A stretch of DNA of 16,588 nucleotides from Caldilinea sp. (GTDB lineage: Bacteria; Chloroflexota; Anaerolineae; Caldilineales; Caldilineaceae). The notes under the pieces were generated by a model, which did no database searches, was not told the DNA's origin, and saw only the letters and a program-made list of their open reading frames with translations. This document shows positions 1 through 6,319 of this stretch, piece by piece. The position numbers were made by a program, and so were the translations under genes. How positions within the stretch are numbered: position 1 is the first letter of the stretch; every line of letters starts with the position of its first letter. Where the stretch lies: NCBI GenBank assembly GCA_026389955.1, contig JAPLGY010000354.1, positions 1 through 16,588 on the forward strand. Reading direction: 5' to 3'.

Positions 1-202
1 GCTTGCTGTGGATGGCCAGCAGGCGCACATTGGGGTTGTCCAGGTTTTCAGTGACCCAGGCTGTGTCGACCAGGGCATCTGGGTTGGCGACGGTGGTGAC
101 GGGTACAGAAGCCGATTGGGCAACTGGAACGACTGCCGTGCAGCCAGCCACCATCCAGGCCAGCAGAATCCACAAAATTGGGCCAAACAATTGGGTGTGC
201 AT
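1..202 (-). CDS. Lipoprotein rhodanese-like protein, N-terminal part
   Basis: This is a partial gene; the C-terminal part lies beyond the left edge. The visible 67 residues begin with a short N-terminus, a hydrophobic stretch (about residues 7-20) and the lipobox V-A-G-C, so Cys21 would be lipidated and the protein anchored outside the membrane. After a short linker, the segment LVDTAWVTENLDNPNVRLL resembles the start of a rhodanese domain and matches the opening of the cytosolic rhodanese encoded at 1792-2634 (VVTTDWVAEHLEHPALRLL). The ATG at 202-200 has an AAGGA ribosome binding site about 7 nt upstream. It is the last visible gene of the sulfur operon, 20 bp after the TusA-like gene. I infer an extracytoplasmic sulfurtransferase acting on thiosulfate or a similar sulfane donor. 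The catalytic cysteine is not in view, so the domain could be inactive. Confidence 0.75.
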   Translation of the reverse strand, partial: MHTQLFGPILWILLAWMVAGCTAVVPVAQSASVPVTTVANPDALVDTAWVTENLDNPNVRLLAIHSK

Positions 203-222
203 GGGTGTTTCCTTAAAAGTTT

Positions 223-456
223 TCAAGAGGATTGGCGGGTCAAACGAATTTTCCATTCAGGTGTGCCGGTTTCTTCGATCACAGCGGTGTAACCGAGGCG
301 GGCAGCCTGTGTCGGGATCGTCTCCAGGGCGGGTGCATGGTCGGTTGTCACTTCGAGGCCTGCGTCGGCCGGCGTCAGTTTTTTCAAGGCCTGCACCGTC
401 TTCATCATCGGGTAGGGGCAGATCTCGCCGCGTACGTCCAGCTGTTTGAGTGACAT
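223..456 (-). CDS. TusA/SirA/YeeD-family sulfur carrier protein
   Basis: A 77-residue protein with the family signature C-P-Y-P at residues 13-16 in the context LDVRGEICPYPMMKT. Cys13 is the expected persulfide-carrying residue. TusA-family proteins accept sulfane sulfur from rhodaneses or cysteine desulfurases and hand it on. Members encoded next to YeeE-type permeases (YeeD) support thiosulfate uptake. The length is normal for the family and the protein is cytosolic. The ATG at 456 is preceded by AAAGGA with 8 nt spacing. It follows the permease gene by 61 bp and precedes the lipoprotein rhodanese gene by 20 bp, so it belongs to the same transcript. The family call is firm. The exact sulfur acceptor is not known. 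Confidence 0.93.
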   Translation of the reverse strand: MSLKQLDVRGEICPYPMMKTVQALKKLTPADAGLEVTTDHAPALETIPTQAARLGYTAVIEETGTPEWKIRLTRQSS

Positions 457-495
457 GGGTGGGTTCCTTTCTTGGGTTGACCGTGTGGCTGTGTA

Positions 496-512
496 GAACA
501 GGCTGGCTGTTC
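496..512 (-). repeat. Small inverted repeat between permease and TusA genes
   Basis: GAACAG and CTGTTC form a perfect 6-bp inverted repeat around a 5-nt loop, 5 bp after the permease stop codon. No T-run follows on the minus strand, so it is not a standard terminator. It could be a weak mRNA-processing or stability hairpin, or chance. Confidence 0.35.
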
Positions 513-517
513 GAAGG

Positions 518-1774
518 TTACTCGTAGCGTTGAATCAACTGGACGCCCAGCCAGGCACCGGCTGCCAGGCAGAGGGCAAAGACCCAGCCGTTCAACGCCA
601 GGGAAGGGATAGCGGAGAAGAAGGCGCCGATCGTGCAGCCCATGGCCAGGGTGGCGCCAACGCCCATCAGCAGCCCACCGCCGGCGGCCTGCCAGTAGCG
701 TCGGGGCTGACGCGGGCGGCGGAGCTTGAACTCTCCCGAAAAGAGTGCTCCCACGAAGGAGCCCATCACCATACCCCAGACCAGAAAGAGCATGTGGTGC
801 AGCAGCCCTTGTTCGCTGCCGACCTCCAAGGTGCAGCCGGGCAGGTCGGCGGCCCCTTGCAGGGCGCCCGGGCCGAAGCCGAGTGCGTTGCTCAGCCCCA
901 ACATCCAGCGCGAGAGTTCGCCGGTGAAGCCCCAGGGGTGGGCGGTGTAGAAAAGCATAACGTTGAGTGCCCCCAGCGCCAGCCCTCCGGTCACCACCGG
1001 CCAGCCGTGCACAAAGATCTGGCGCAGGTTGTCGCCGAGGCGCGTGCGAAAGTCCGGCTCCTCTCGTCCTACAAAGGGGCTTTCGGGGATCACAATGCCG
1101 CTGCGGCTTTCCCACCAGACGACCGCCAGGTAGGTCCCGAGCAGGGCCAGCAAGGTAAGCCCGAGGGCACCGCCATGCCCGAGATAGGTGGGGAGCCAGA
1201 TGCGGGGCCCTTCGGCGATCGAAAAATCCCACCACCAGTTCCAGGTGTAGGCAGTCCCGAGCAGCCCCAGCAGAATTCCTCCAAAGCTGACCCAGGAGGC
1301 CACGTAGCCTTCTCCCATGCGGTAGACGCTGCCCGAGACGCACCCGCCTGCCACCACCATCCCAAACCCGAAGATTAACCCTCCCAAAACCAGGTGCAGC
1401 CCGATCGGGAGCACGTTGGCTGTGGGGGGCAGAAATCCCAGGGTGGGATTGGGGATCTGTTTGCTCATGACCAGCCCGAAGCCGAGGGTAGCGACCGCCA
1501 GCCCCGCCAGCAGGGCTTTGAGCGTGCGTCCATGCTGCAGCAGAAAAATATCGCGGAAGGCGCTGGCAAAGCAGAGGCGGCTGCGCTGCAAAACAAAGCC
1601 AAAGGCCAGCCCGTATCCCCAAAAGAGCGCCATTTCGGCATCGACGCCAAACGCAGCCAGCCAGATGCCGGCTGCTGCCAGCGTGGCCAGCAGCCCCCTC
1701 TGAAGGTGTCGGGGCAGCGGTTGACCAGCCAGCAGCCCACCACGTTTTTGTTCGAGTCCCAGCAGTGAGTTCAT
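518..1774 (-). CDS. YeeE/YedE-family thiosulfate transporter (TsuA-like)
   Basis: A polytopic membrane protein of 418 residues, made almost entirely of hydrophobic helices rich in Gly and Ala. It carries the family landmarks QRSRLCFASAFRD (about residues 62-74), GGCVSGS (about residue 143) and LAMGCTIGAFFSA near the C-terminus. Cysteines in these loops are expected to pass thiosulfate through the channel, as described for TsuA/YeeE. The chosen start (MNSLLGLEQ) has AGGAG 7 nt upstream and lies 17 bp after the rhodanese stop; a longer reading frame upstream would overlap that gene. Flanking rhodanese and TusA-like genes support thiosulfate import linked to sulfane-sulfur transfer. The family also includes permeases of uncertain substrate, so thiosulfate is inferred from family and context. 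Confidence 0.9.
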   Translation of the reverse strand: MNSLLGLEQKRGGLLAGQPLPRHLQRGLLATLAAAGIWLAAFGVDAEMALFWGYGLAFGFVLQRSRLCFASAFRDIFLLQHGRTLKALLAGLAVATLGFGLVMSKQIPNPTLGFLPPTANVLPIGLHLVLGGLIFGFGMVVAGGCVSGSVYRMGEGYVASWVSFGGILLGLLGTAYTWNWWWDFSIAEGPRIWLPTYLGHGGALGLTLLALLGTYLAVVWWESRSGIVIPESPFVGREEPDFRTRLGDNLRQIFVHGWPVVTGGLALGALNVMLFYTAHPWGFTGELSRWMLGLSNALGFGPGALQGAADLPGCTLEVGSEQGLLHHMLFLVWGMVMGSFVGALFSGEFKLRRPRQPRRYWQAAGGGLLMGVGATLAMGCTIGAFFSAIPSLALNGWVFALCLAAGAWLGVQLIQRYE

Positions 1775-1791
1775 TGCGTTTCTCCTGGTGT

Positions 1792-2634
1792 TCAGTGGGG
1801 GGACGCCCCGGAAGGTTCGATCGGCAGGGCTGGGATCGACTGCCACTCCAGCCAGGAGCCGTCGTAGAGACGGACGCGCGGGTAGCCCAGGGTGCGCAGC
1901 ACCCAGTAGGTGTGCGCGGCACGGACACCCGAGCGGCAGTAGGTCACGATTTCTTTGTCGGGCGTAATGCCTGCTTGGACCAGCTCCGCCCGCAGCTCGT
2001 CCGCCGGGCGCATCGCCTCCCAGCCGCCGGGCACTGCACCAAACCAGTCCCAGTGGCGTGCTCCTGGCAGGTGGCCGGCGTTATACTCCTGTCGACCCCG
2101 CGTGTCGACCAGCACAAGATCCGGGTCTTGCAGGCGGTCTTGCAGCCACTCCCACTGTGCCACGGTCTGGTCGGCACTGTGCACCCCAAAGGTGCCGGTG
2201 GCTGGCGCGTCTGCTGCTGCAGTGGCAGGGCGCCCTTCTGCCAGCCATTGGTCCCAGCCGCCGGTGAGCAGCGCAGCCTGCTGGAACCCGTAGCGTTCCA
2301 GCGCCCACAGCAGCCGGGATGCCGGCAGGCCCCAGTTGTCGTCGTAGGCGACCACCGCCATTCCTGGCCGGATCCCCAGCCGGTTCATCGCTTCGGTAAA
2401 GGCCCGGGGGGGGAGCAACATGCCCGGTATCTCGCCGACAGTTTCTCCCAGGGATTCCAGCGTGACCTGCACCGCATGGGGCAGATGGCCGAACCCAAAA
2501 TGGGCGGCGTCGCGCACATCCAGCAGCCGCAGCGCCGGGTGCTCCAGATGTTCAGCGACCCAGTCGGTGGTGACCACACGGCCTGGCAGTACCAGCTCTG
2601 GCGCGACCGCCAGCTGCACATCTTCTTTTTGCAT
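1792..2634 (-). CDS. Two-domain rhodanese (thiosulfate sulfurtransferase)
   Basis: A 280-residue cytosolic protein with two rhodanese domains. The N-terminal domain (about 15-130) starts VVTTDWVAEHL and has AYDDNWGL where the active-site loop would be, so it lacks the cysteine, as is normal for tandem rhodaneses. The C-terminal domain (about 150-270) has the loop YCRSGVRAAHTYWVL with the catalytic Cys near residue 233. It would move sulfane sulfur from thiosulfate or a related donor to an acceptor such as the TusA-like protein encoded downstream. The start at 2634 (MQKEDVQ) is preferred because GAGGAGG lies 9 nt upstream. An in-frame ATG at 2643 directly abuts that site and is too close. The frame stays open upstream through the leader, but no family-like sequence is there. 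First gene of the sulfur operon. Confidence 0.93.
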   Translation of the reverse strand: MQKEDVQLAVAPELVLPGRVVTTDWVAEHLEHPALRLLDVRDAAHFGFGHLPHAVQVTLESLGETVGEIPGMLLPPRAFTEAMNRLGIRPGMAVVAYDDNWGLPASRLLWALERYGFQQAALLTGGWDQWLAEGRPATAAADAPATGTFGVHSADQTVAQWEWLQDRLQDPDLVLVDTRGRQEYNAGHLPGARHWDWFGAVPGGWEAMRPADELRAELVQAGITPDKEIVTYCRSGVRAAHTYWVLRTLGYPRVRLYDGSWLEWQSIPALPIEPSGASPH

Positions 2635-2643
2635 CGACAGCAT

Positions 2644-2650
2644 CCTCCTC
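2644..2650 (-). promoter_or_regulatory. Ribosome binding site deciding the rhodanese start
   Basis: GAGGAGG on the minus strand lies 9 nt before the ATG at 2634 and directly touches the ATG at 2643. The spacing favours the downstream start. Confidence 0.75.
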
Positions 2651-2690
2651 AAACATCCATCACGACAGGGCGTACACAGCTGACAACAAC

Positions 2691-2716
2691 AAAAAACCGC
2701 CGGAAGATCCGGCGGT
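2691..2716 (-). terminator. Second intrinsic terminator in the sulfur-operon leader
   Basis: On the minus strand ACCGCCGGA and TCCGGCGGT form a perfect 9-bp stem around a 3-nt loop, followed directly by six T residues. It stands about 60 nt before the rhodanese start codon and only 11 nt after another terminator. Both must be passed or suppressed for transcription from the upstream promoter to reach the genes. Confidence 0.88.
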
Positions 2717-2727
2717 GTGTAGAGAAC

Positions 2728-2756
2728 AAAAAAGCGCTCAGGGCTGCTGAGCGCTT
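2728..2756 (-). terminator. First intrinsic terminator in the sulfur-operon leader
   Basis: On the minus strand AAGCGCTCAG and CTGAGCGCTT form a perfect 10-bp stem around a 5-nt loop, with a six-T run beginning in the last two stem positions. It lies directly after the structured leader element, where an expression platform of a riboswitch or attenuator would sit. A 6-nt stretch of the leader (2781-2786) is complementary to its 3' arm, a possible antiterminator. Confidence 0.9.
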
Positions 2757-2761
2757 GGGTC

Positions 2762-2872
2762 TCGAGCTTGCCCCACCGGACCTGAGGGTTGCGGAGGCCG
2801 GTGAAGTTGGCTGCCAGGCTTTGGCTAGAACATGCTGCGTCCTGCCAAAGCGGTGCCTTCAGGCCTCCGCCA
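2762..2872 (-). promoter_or_regulatory. Structured 5' leader, candidate riboswitch or attenuator of unknown class
   Basis: Read on the minus strand, GCGGAGGCC (2870-2862) pairs perfectly with GGCCUCCGC (2799-2791). The helix continues as UGAAG/CUUCA after a 2-nt bulge. Above an asymmetric internal loop, GCUUUGGC/GCCAAAGC forms an 8-bp helix extended by AGGAC/GUUCU. After the long hairpin comes a segment with GCAACCCUC and CGGUGGGG, then the tandem terminators. CACCGG (2803-2798) and CCGGUG (2779-2774) form an alternative 6-bp helix incompatible with the base of the main one. The short GCAACC and GGUG strings recall parts of SAM-I/SAM-IV aptamers, but the other required elements are not evident, so I do not assign that class. 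Alternatively this is just the 3' tail of the upstream transcript. Confidence 0.6.
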
Positions 2873-2904
2873 TCGACAGTTACAACAACAGATTGAGACA
2901 ACAG

Positions 2905-2918
2905 TGCCAAAATTGGCA
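2905..2918. repeat. Inverted repeat in the early leader
   Basis: TGCCAA and TTGGCA flank two A residues, giving a 14-bp near-palindrome. It falls about 70-80 bp downstream of the predicted transcription start of the sulfur operon. It could be a protein-binding site or a small hairpin in the RNA. No repressor gene is adjacent. Confidence 0.4.
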
Positions 2919-2932
2919 AATTTGACAGCCAT

Positions 2933-2956
2933 CATCGTGTACCGCATCGTGTACCG
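2933..2956. repeat. Perfect 12-bp tandem duplication
   Basis: CATCGTGTACCG occurs twice with no spacer. It lies in the transcribed leader just downstream of the predicted sulfur-operon promoter. It could be a direct-repeat binding site or a recent slippage event. Confidence 0.6.
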
Positions 2957-2992
2957 CTGGTCCAAAAGGTTAATCTTTGACAATACGCAGGA

Positions 2993-3021
2993 AGCATATA
3001 CGGAGACTGAAGTGCTGTCAA
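2993..3021 (-). promoter_or_regulatory. Sigma-70-type promoter of the sulfur operon
   Basis: The minus strand has a perfect TTGACA -35 box (3021-3016), a 17-bp spacer and TATGCT (2998-2993, four of six consensus positions) as the -10 box. Transcription would start near 2986, leaving a leader of about 350 nt before the rhodanese start. The interval 2635-3070 has no gene; it holds this promoter, the repeats, the structured leader and the two terminators. Confidence 0.7.
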
Positions 3022-3034
3022 ATTGGTGCCTCTC

Positions 3035-3054
3035 CCTCGAAAGGTATTTCGAGG
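3035..3054. repeat. Perfect inverted repeat between convergent units of the minus strand
   Basis: CCTCGAAA and TTTCGAGG form a perfect 8-bp inverted repeat with a GGTA loop. It is 16 bp after the stop codon of the upstream NMT1-like gene and 13 bp before the -35 box of the sulfur operon. No T-run follows, so it is either a weak or factor-dependent terminator of the upstream cluster or an activator site for the sulfur promoter. Confidence 0.45.
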
Positions 3055-3070
3055 AGGGGCAGCAGAGCTG

Positions 3071-3985
3071 CTAGGCGGAACGATTGGCTGGCACGCTGTC
3101 GAAGCCCAACGGATCGAGGATGCGGTCGAGGTCGGGTGCACGGGTCAGCAATTTTTTAGCCAGATAGAAATTTGTAAGCAGCCGGCCGCTGGCAAAGAGT
3201 GCAGGCGGCTGTTGGGCATGGCGGTCGAAGAGTGGGCGTGCCGTGTCAGCGGTGAACAGTGTGAATCCTTCCAGCATGGAGTGTACGGTGGGCAGCGGGA
3301 GCCCGCTGCGTTCGGCGATCACAGCCAATCCTTCGTCGGGATGCTCCAGGCCCCAGGCGGTTGCCTGCTCATGGGCGTGGATCAGGGCGGTCCAGCGGTC
3401 GAGGTTTTGTGCGACAGTGGCGGGGGGGGCGACCAGGCAGTCTACCAACAGCCCAGGGAAGGCTGCGCTGGTGAAGAGCAGGTGCGCGCCTTGGGCGATC
3501 GCTTCGGGGATATGGGTTCCCCAGGTATGGCCGGCGTCGATCGTCCCGCGGGCCAACGCCTCTGGCACTCGTTCTCCGCGCAGATCTACCAGCTCGACGT
3601 CGGCTTCGGTCAGCCCCTGTGTGGAGAGCACCTGTTCGATCAGGACATGTGGGTAAGAAAACAGCGACAGCCCCAGTCGTTTGCCTGCCAACTCCTGGAT
3701 GGTACGGATGTGGGGCTGGCAGACCACCCCGTCCACCCCGACACTGAGATCGCTGGCCATCAGCAGGCGCAGCTCGACCCCCCGGCCGGCCATCAGCAAG
3801 ACGTCGGCCAGCGACTGAAAATTGCCGTCGATCTCGCCGGTGGCGAGGAGTTCCAGCGTCTGGTCGTATTCGGCCACGTCGACGATTTCAAACCCTGCGG
3901 GCAGCAGCCCCAGGGCTTCCATCCAGTAGAGCGGGAAGAGGCCTGCCCACAGGGTGCGCGCGACCCGCAAAGAAGTTTTTTGCAT
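3071..3985 (-). CDS. NMT1/SsuA-like binding protein without signal peptide
   Basis: A 304-residue protein of the NMT1/THI5-like periplasmic-binding fold (NitT/TauT type). Typical features are the opening VARTLWAGLFPLYWMEALGL, TGEIDGNFQSLADVLL (about residues 50-65), the segment TIQELAGKRLGLSLFSYPHVL near the middle, and ALARGTIDAGHTWGTHIPEA where a second lobe begins. The N-terminus MQKTSLRVA has no hydrophobic signal and no lipobox, so it should stay in the cytosol, unlike an ordinary ABC binding protein. It follows the GntR regulator gene by 7 bp and is the last gene of the cluster. It could be a cytosolic ligand sensor, a carrier, or an enzyme of the THI5 type. The CCCFC-type motif of yeast HMP-P synthase was not seen. 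Family confident, role unknown. Confidence 0.85.
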   Translation of the reverse strand: MQKTSLRVARTLWAGLFPLYWMEALGLLPAGFEIVDVAEYDQTLELLATGEIDGNFQSLADVLLMAGRGVELRLLMASDLSVGVDGVVCQPHIRTIQELAGKRLGLSLFSYPHVLIEQVLSTQGLTEADVELVDLRGERVPEALARGTIDAGHTWGTHIPEAIAQGAHLLFTSAAFPGLLVDCLVAPPATVAQNLDRWTALIHAHEQATAWGLEHPDEGLAVIAERSGLPLPTVHSMLEGFTLFTADTARPLFDRHAQQPPALFASGRLLTNFYLAKKLLTRAPDLDRILDPLGFDSVPANRSA

Positions 3986-3992
3986 TGGAGAC

Positions 3993-4667
3993 TCACATAA
4001 ATTCCAGGGTAGCGACCAATTTTTTTTCGTACCATATGGTATGGTGGTACATTGCCCGGTGAGCGCCTTCGGGGTCGTGCCGTTGCAGCGCTTCCAAAAT
4101 CTCGTGATGTTGGCGGGCGGAGTCGACGACCGGCGCCTCGTCTACGTTCCACAAAAGTGTCCGAATGCGCATGATCTGTTCTTCCAGCGCAAGGATGATG
4201 TCGCGCAGATAGCGGTTGCCGGCAATCGCATAGAGCTGGCCGTGGAATTGGTCGCCCAGATCGCGGCAGCGGTCGTACTGGCCCGCTTCGAGCGCTGCAT
4301 CGGCGGCGGCCAGGATTTCGGCCAGGGCGTGCAGCTGGTCGGACGTCGCGTTGGCCGCCGCCCGGCTGGCGGCATGTGCCTCCAGCACGGCTTCGGTCTC
4401 GACAATGTCGAGCAGGGTCTGGGAAGAGGGGAGCAGGACCTGTGCCCCCCGCCGACCGTCGATCCGCAGCCAGCCCTCCCGTTCCAACCGAATAAACGCC
4501 TCGCGCACAGGGGTCGGGCTGATCCCATACCTGGCAGCCACCTCGCGAATCACGAGATACTCGCGCGGTTTGATTCCCAATGAGAGGATCTCTTGTTTCA
4601 AGACGGTGAACACTTTGTCGGCCAGGCTCATGCCATCCTCGCCGGGCAGTGCATGGGTGGATTCCAT
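3993..4667 (-). CDS. GntR-family transcriptional regulator, FCD (FadR) type
   Basis: A regulator of about 224 residues. The N-terminal winged helix-turn-helix (about residues 13-80) reads SLADKVFTVLKQEIL, then VIREVAARYGISPTPVREAF and LEREGWLRIDGRRGAQV. The C-terminal FCD domain is all helical and shows the metal/ligand motifs GDQFHGQLY and HHEILEALQRHDPEGA. Such proteins repress catabolic or uptake genes and release DNA when they bind a small acid. It lies inside the transporter-hydrolase cluster and probably controls it. The start is uncertain: ATG 4667 is taken, but a TTG at 4682 or the ATG at 4631 (with GAGG 5 nt upstream) is possible. The gene begins 18 bp after the deacetylase stop. Confidence 0.92.
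   Translation of the reverse strand: MESTHALPGEDGMSLADKVFTVLKQEILSLGIKPREYLVIREVAARYGISPTPVREAFIRLEREGWLRIDGRRGAQVLLPSSQTLLDIVETEAVLEAHAASRAAANATSDQLHALAEILAAADAALEAGQYDRCRDLGDQFHGQLYAIAGNRYLRDIILALEEQIMRIRTLLWNVDEAPVVDSARQHHEILEALQRHDPEGAHRAMYHHTIWYEKKLVATLEFM
4030..4041. promoter_or_regulatory. Palindrome in the 3' end of the regulator gene
   Basis: TACCATATGGTA is a perfect 12-bp palindrome, followed by another ATGGTGGTAC. It lies in the last codons of the GntR gene, 45 bp before the start of the NMT1-like gene. GntR-type operators are short palindromes, so autoregulation of the last gene is possible. A coding coincidence (codons for Y-H-T-I-W-Y) is equally possible. Confidence 0.3.
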
Positions 4668-4685
4668 AGAACAAAGATCCAATCG

Positions 4686-5612
4686 TTAATCGCTGTGACG
4701 GTCTGCAGTCGGGGCCGTGCTTTCAACCTGGGCACGGACGTAGGCCGCGATGTCGGCATAGGTCGCCCACCAGACGTCGTCGAACGATTTCATATGGCTG
4801 AAAAGACGGTGCAGCATCCGGATGCGCGACGGCCGTCCCAGAAGATTGGGATGAAATGTGGTGGTAAAGAGCCCTCCGTAGAAACGCAGCCCTTCAAATT
4901 CGTCCCGCCAGATTTGGTAGGCATGGTCGACCGGGGCGTTGACACCACCTCCGTTGGGAAAGAGCGAGCCGCCGAAGAGTTCCCAGTCGTCCAGGATCAT
5001 GCTGATCGGGAGTTCGACCAGCGAACCGCGCGGGGTCTCCACCAAATAGGGGGTATCGTATTCCATGAGGCTGCTGTCGTACAACATTCCCATTTCGATC
5101 AGGATGTCCAGCGTGGAGGCGCGCAGGCCCCATCCGGGCGCGCTCCAGCCGGCAGGGCGTTGTCCGGTCAATTCGGTGAGAATTTGGCTTCCGCGCTGGA
5201 AGACGCTGCGTTCTTCTGCTTCGTCGAGGGTGAAGACATTTTCATGCAGATAGCCATGGTGTGCGACTTCGTAGCCGGCGGCCACCACCTGCCGGACCGA
5301 CTCGGGATGCAGCTCGGCGACATAGCCAGGGATAAAAAACGAGGCCGGGACTTCCAGTTCGCGGTGCAGGTCGAGCAGCCGTGGCAGGGCAGTTGAGAGG
5401 CCGTAGGCTCCTTCGGAGAGTGCAGCCAGGTGGTGGGCGTTGCGCGGGTCGCCGGCGATCGGGGCCGATTCGCCGTCGACATGCCAGCCGATGGCGACGG
5501 CACAGCGTTTGCCCTCGGGCCAGTGAAAGTTGGGCAGGCGGTGGATTTGATAGGGTCGGTCTTGTCGTTGCATACGAACAGATTCCTGCAATTTGTTTTG
5601 AATAAAAAACAT
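4686..5612 (-). CDS. Polysaccharide deacetylase family (CE4) hydrolase
   Basis: A cytosolic NodB-fold hydrolase of 308 residues. The first metal motif is WHVDGES (about residues 44-50), with the expected Asp. The second is HHGYLHEN (about 137-144), giving the H-x3-H pair. The segment RPAGWSAPGWG (about 169-179) follows, and a late TFHPNLLGR supplies a further His. This pattern fits the subfamily of CE4 enzymes that act on cyclic amides, ureides or amino-acid derivatives (HpPgdA/PuuE-like) rather than secreted peptidoglycan deacetylases, and no signal peptide is present. The ATG at 5612 overlaps the permease stop in TGATG. An internal ATG at 5573 (MQRQDRPYQ) has AGGA about 11 nt upstream and may be the real start, as family similarity begins there. 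Its position beside the ABC importer suggests hydrolysis of the imported compound; the substrate is unknown. Confidence 0.88.
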   Translation of the reverse strand: MFFIQNKLQESVRMQRQDRPYQIHRLPNFHWPEGKRCAVAIGWHVDGESAPIAGDPRNAHHLAALSEGAYGLSTALPRLLDLHRELEVPASFFIPGYVAELHPESVRQVVAAGYEVAHHGYLHENVFTLDEAEERSVFQRGSQILTELTGQRPAGWSAPGWGLRASTLDILIEMGMLYDSSLMEYDTPYLVETPRGSLVELPISMILDDWELFGGSLFPNGGGVNAPVDHAYQIWRDEFEGLRFYGGLFTTTFHPNLLGRPSRIRMLHRLFSHMKSFDDVWWATYADIAAYVRAQVESTAPTADRHSD

Positions 5613-6319
5613 CAACGGGTTTCAGGTGTGGACAGGGCAGTCCCAAAGGCGAAGACTTTGTTTTCCAGATATTTAGACAGCCAGGAGAGCGCGCCGATCA
5701 CCAGCATATAGAGAACTGCCACTTCGAGCAGCACTTCTACAAAATAGAAGGTATTGTAGATAATGGCGTTGCCCACCTTGGTCAGCTCGTTGACTGCGAT
5801 CACGGAGAGCAGCGCCGACGCTTTGATCACGTTGATCAGCTCGTTGGTCAAGGCAGGAAGCATGCGGCGGGTCGCCTGCGGCAGCAGAATCAGCCAAAAC
5901 GCCATCGGCTCGGTCATGCCCTGTGCCAGCGCGGCTTCGCGCTGCCCCTTGTGCACCGACTCGATCGCAGCGCGCACAATCTCGACTTCGTAGCCGACTG
6001 CGATCACCGTCAGCGCCACCACCCCAGTCCAGTATTCGTCCAGAAGGATCCCTACGCCAGGCAGGGCAAAGTAAACGACCAGAAAATGGAGAATCTGGGG
6101 GGTGCCCCGAATATAGCTGACCAGTCCCTGGATGAGCAGCTGCACCGGGCGGGGGCCGATCACCCGCAGCCCGCCCAGCGGGATGCCCAGCACGATTCCC
6201 AGCAGCAGCGCCAGTGCGCTGATCTGGATGGTGACCAGCAGGGCTTGCACCATGCGCGGAAAAATTTCGACCATAAAACGCACGTCGAGGCCAGCAAAGA
6301 ACAGCGGTGTGTCCTCCAT
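5612..6319 (-). CDS. Polar amino acid-type ABC transporter permease (second copy)
   Basis: A 235-residue inner-membrane permease of the His/Glu/Gln/Arg/opine family. About five hydrophobic helices are visible, starting with MVQALLVTIQISALALLLGIV. The segment SYIRGTPQILHFLVVYFALP is the usual RGTP motif, and the EAALAQGM..P..FWLILLPQATRRMLP loop couples to the ATPase. It is 45-50 percent similar by eye to the permease at 7170-7835, so the two probably form a heterodimer. Its ATG overlaps the ATPase stop as TGATG, and its own stop overlaps the deacetylase start the same way, so translation is coupled. Family certain; substrate not readable. Confidence 0.94.
   Translation of the reverse strand: MEDTPLFFAGLDVRFMVEIFPRMVQALLVTIQISALALLLGIVLGIPLGGLRVIGPRPVQLLIQGLVSYIRGTPQILHFLVVYFALPGVGILLDEYWTGVVALTVIAVGYEVEIVRAAIESVHKGQREAALAQGMTEPMAFWLILLPQATRRMLPALTNELINVIKASALLSVIAVNELTKVGNAIIYNTFYFVEVLLEVAVLYMLVIGALSWLSKYLENKVFAFGTALSTPETR

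Noticed and set aside
405..1928. Long open frame on the minus strand, about 507 codons
   Set aside because: Arg/Pro-rich, low-meaning translation that is out of frame with the clear YeeE/YedE permease on the same strand. An artefact of high GC.
2636..2690. Promoter TTGTCA-17-GTGATG between the terminators and the rhodanese gene
   Set aside because: The -35 box is good but the -10 hexamer has almost no match to consensus.
1765..2925. Long plus-strand open frame opposite the rhodanese gene
   Set aside because: The minus strand encodes a convincing two-domain rhodanese; the plus-strand product has no recognisable features.
2650..2990. T-box or classical SAM-I riboswitch upstream of the rhodanese
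   Set aside because: No T-box sequence precedes the terminators and the SAM-I core with its GGUGCNAAUUCC element and kink-turn is not evident. Left as an unassigned leader.
3023..4000. Plus-strand open frame opposite the NMT1-like gene
   Set aside because: Shadow of the minus-strand gene, with no domain pattern or ribosome binding site.
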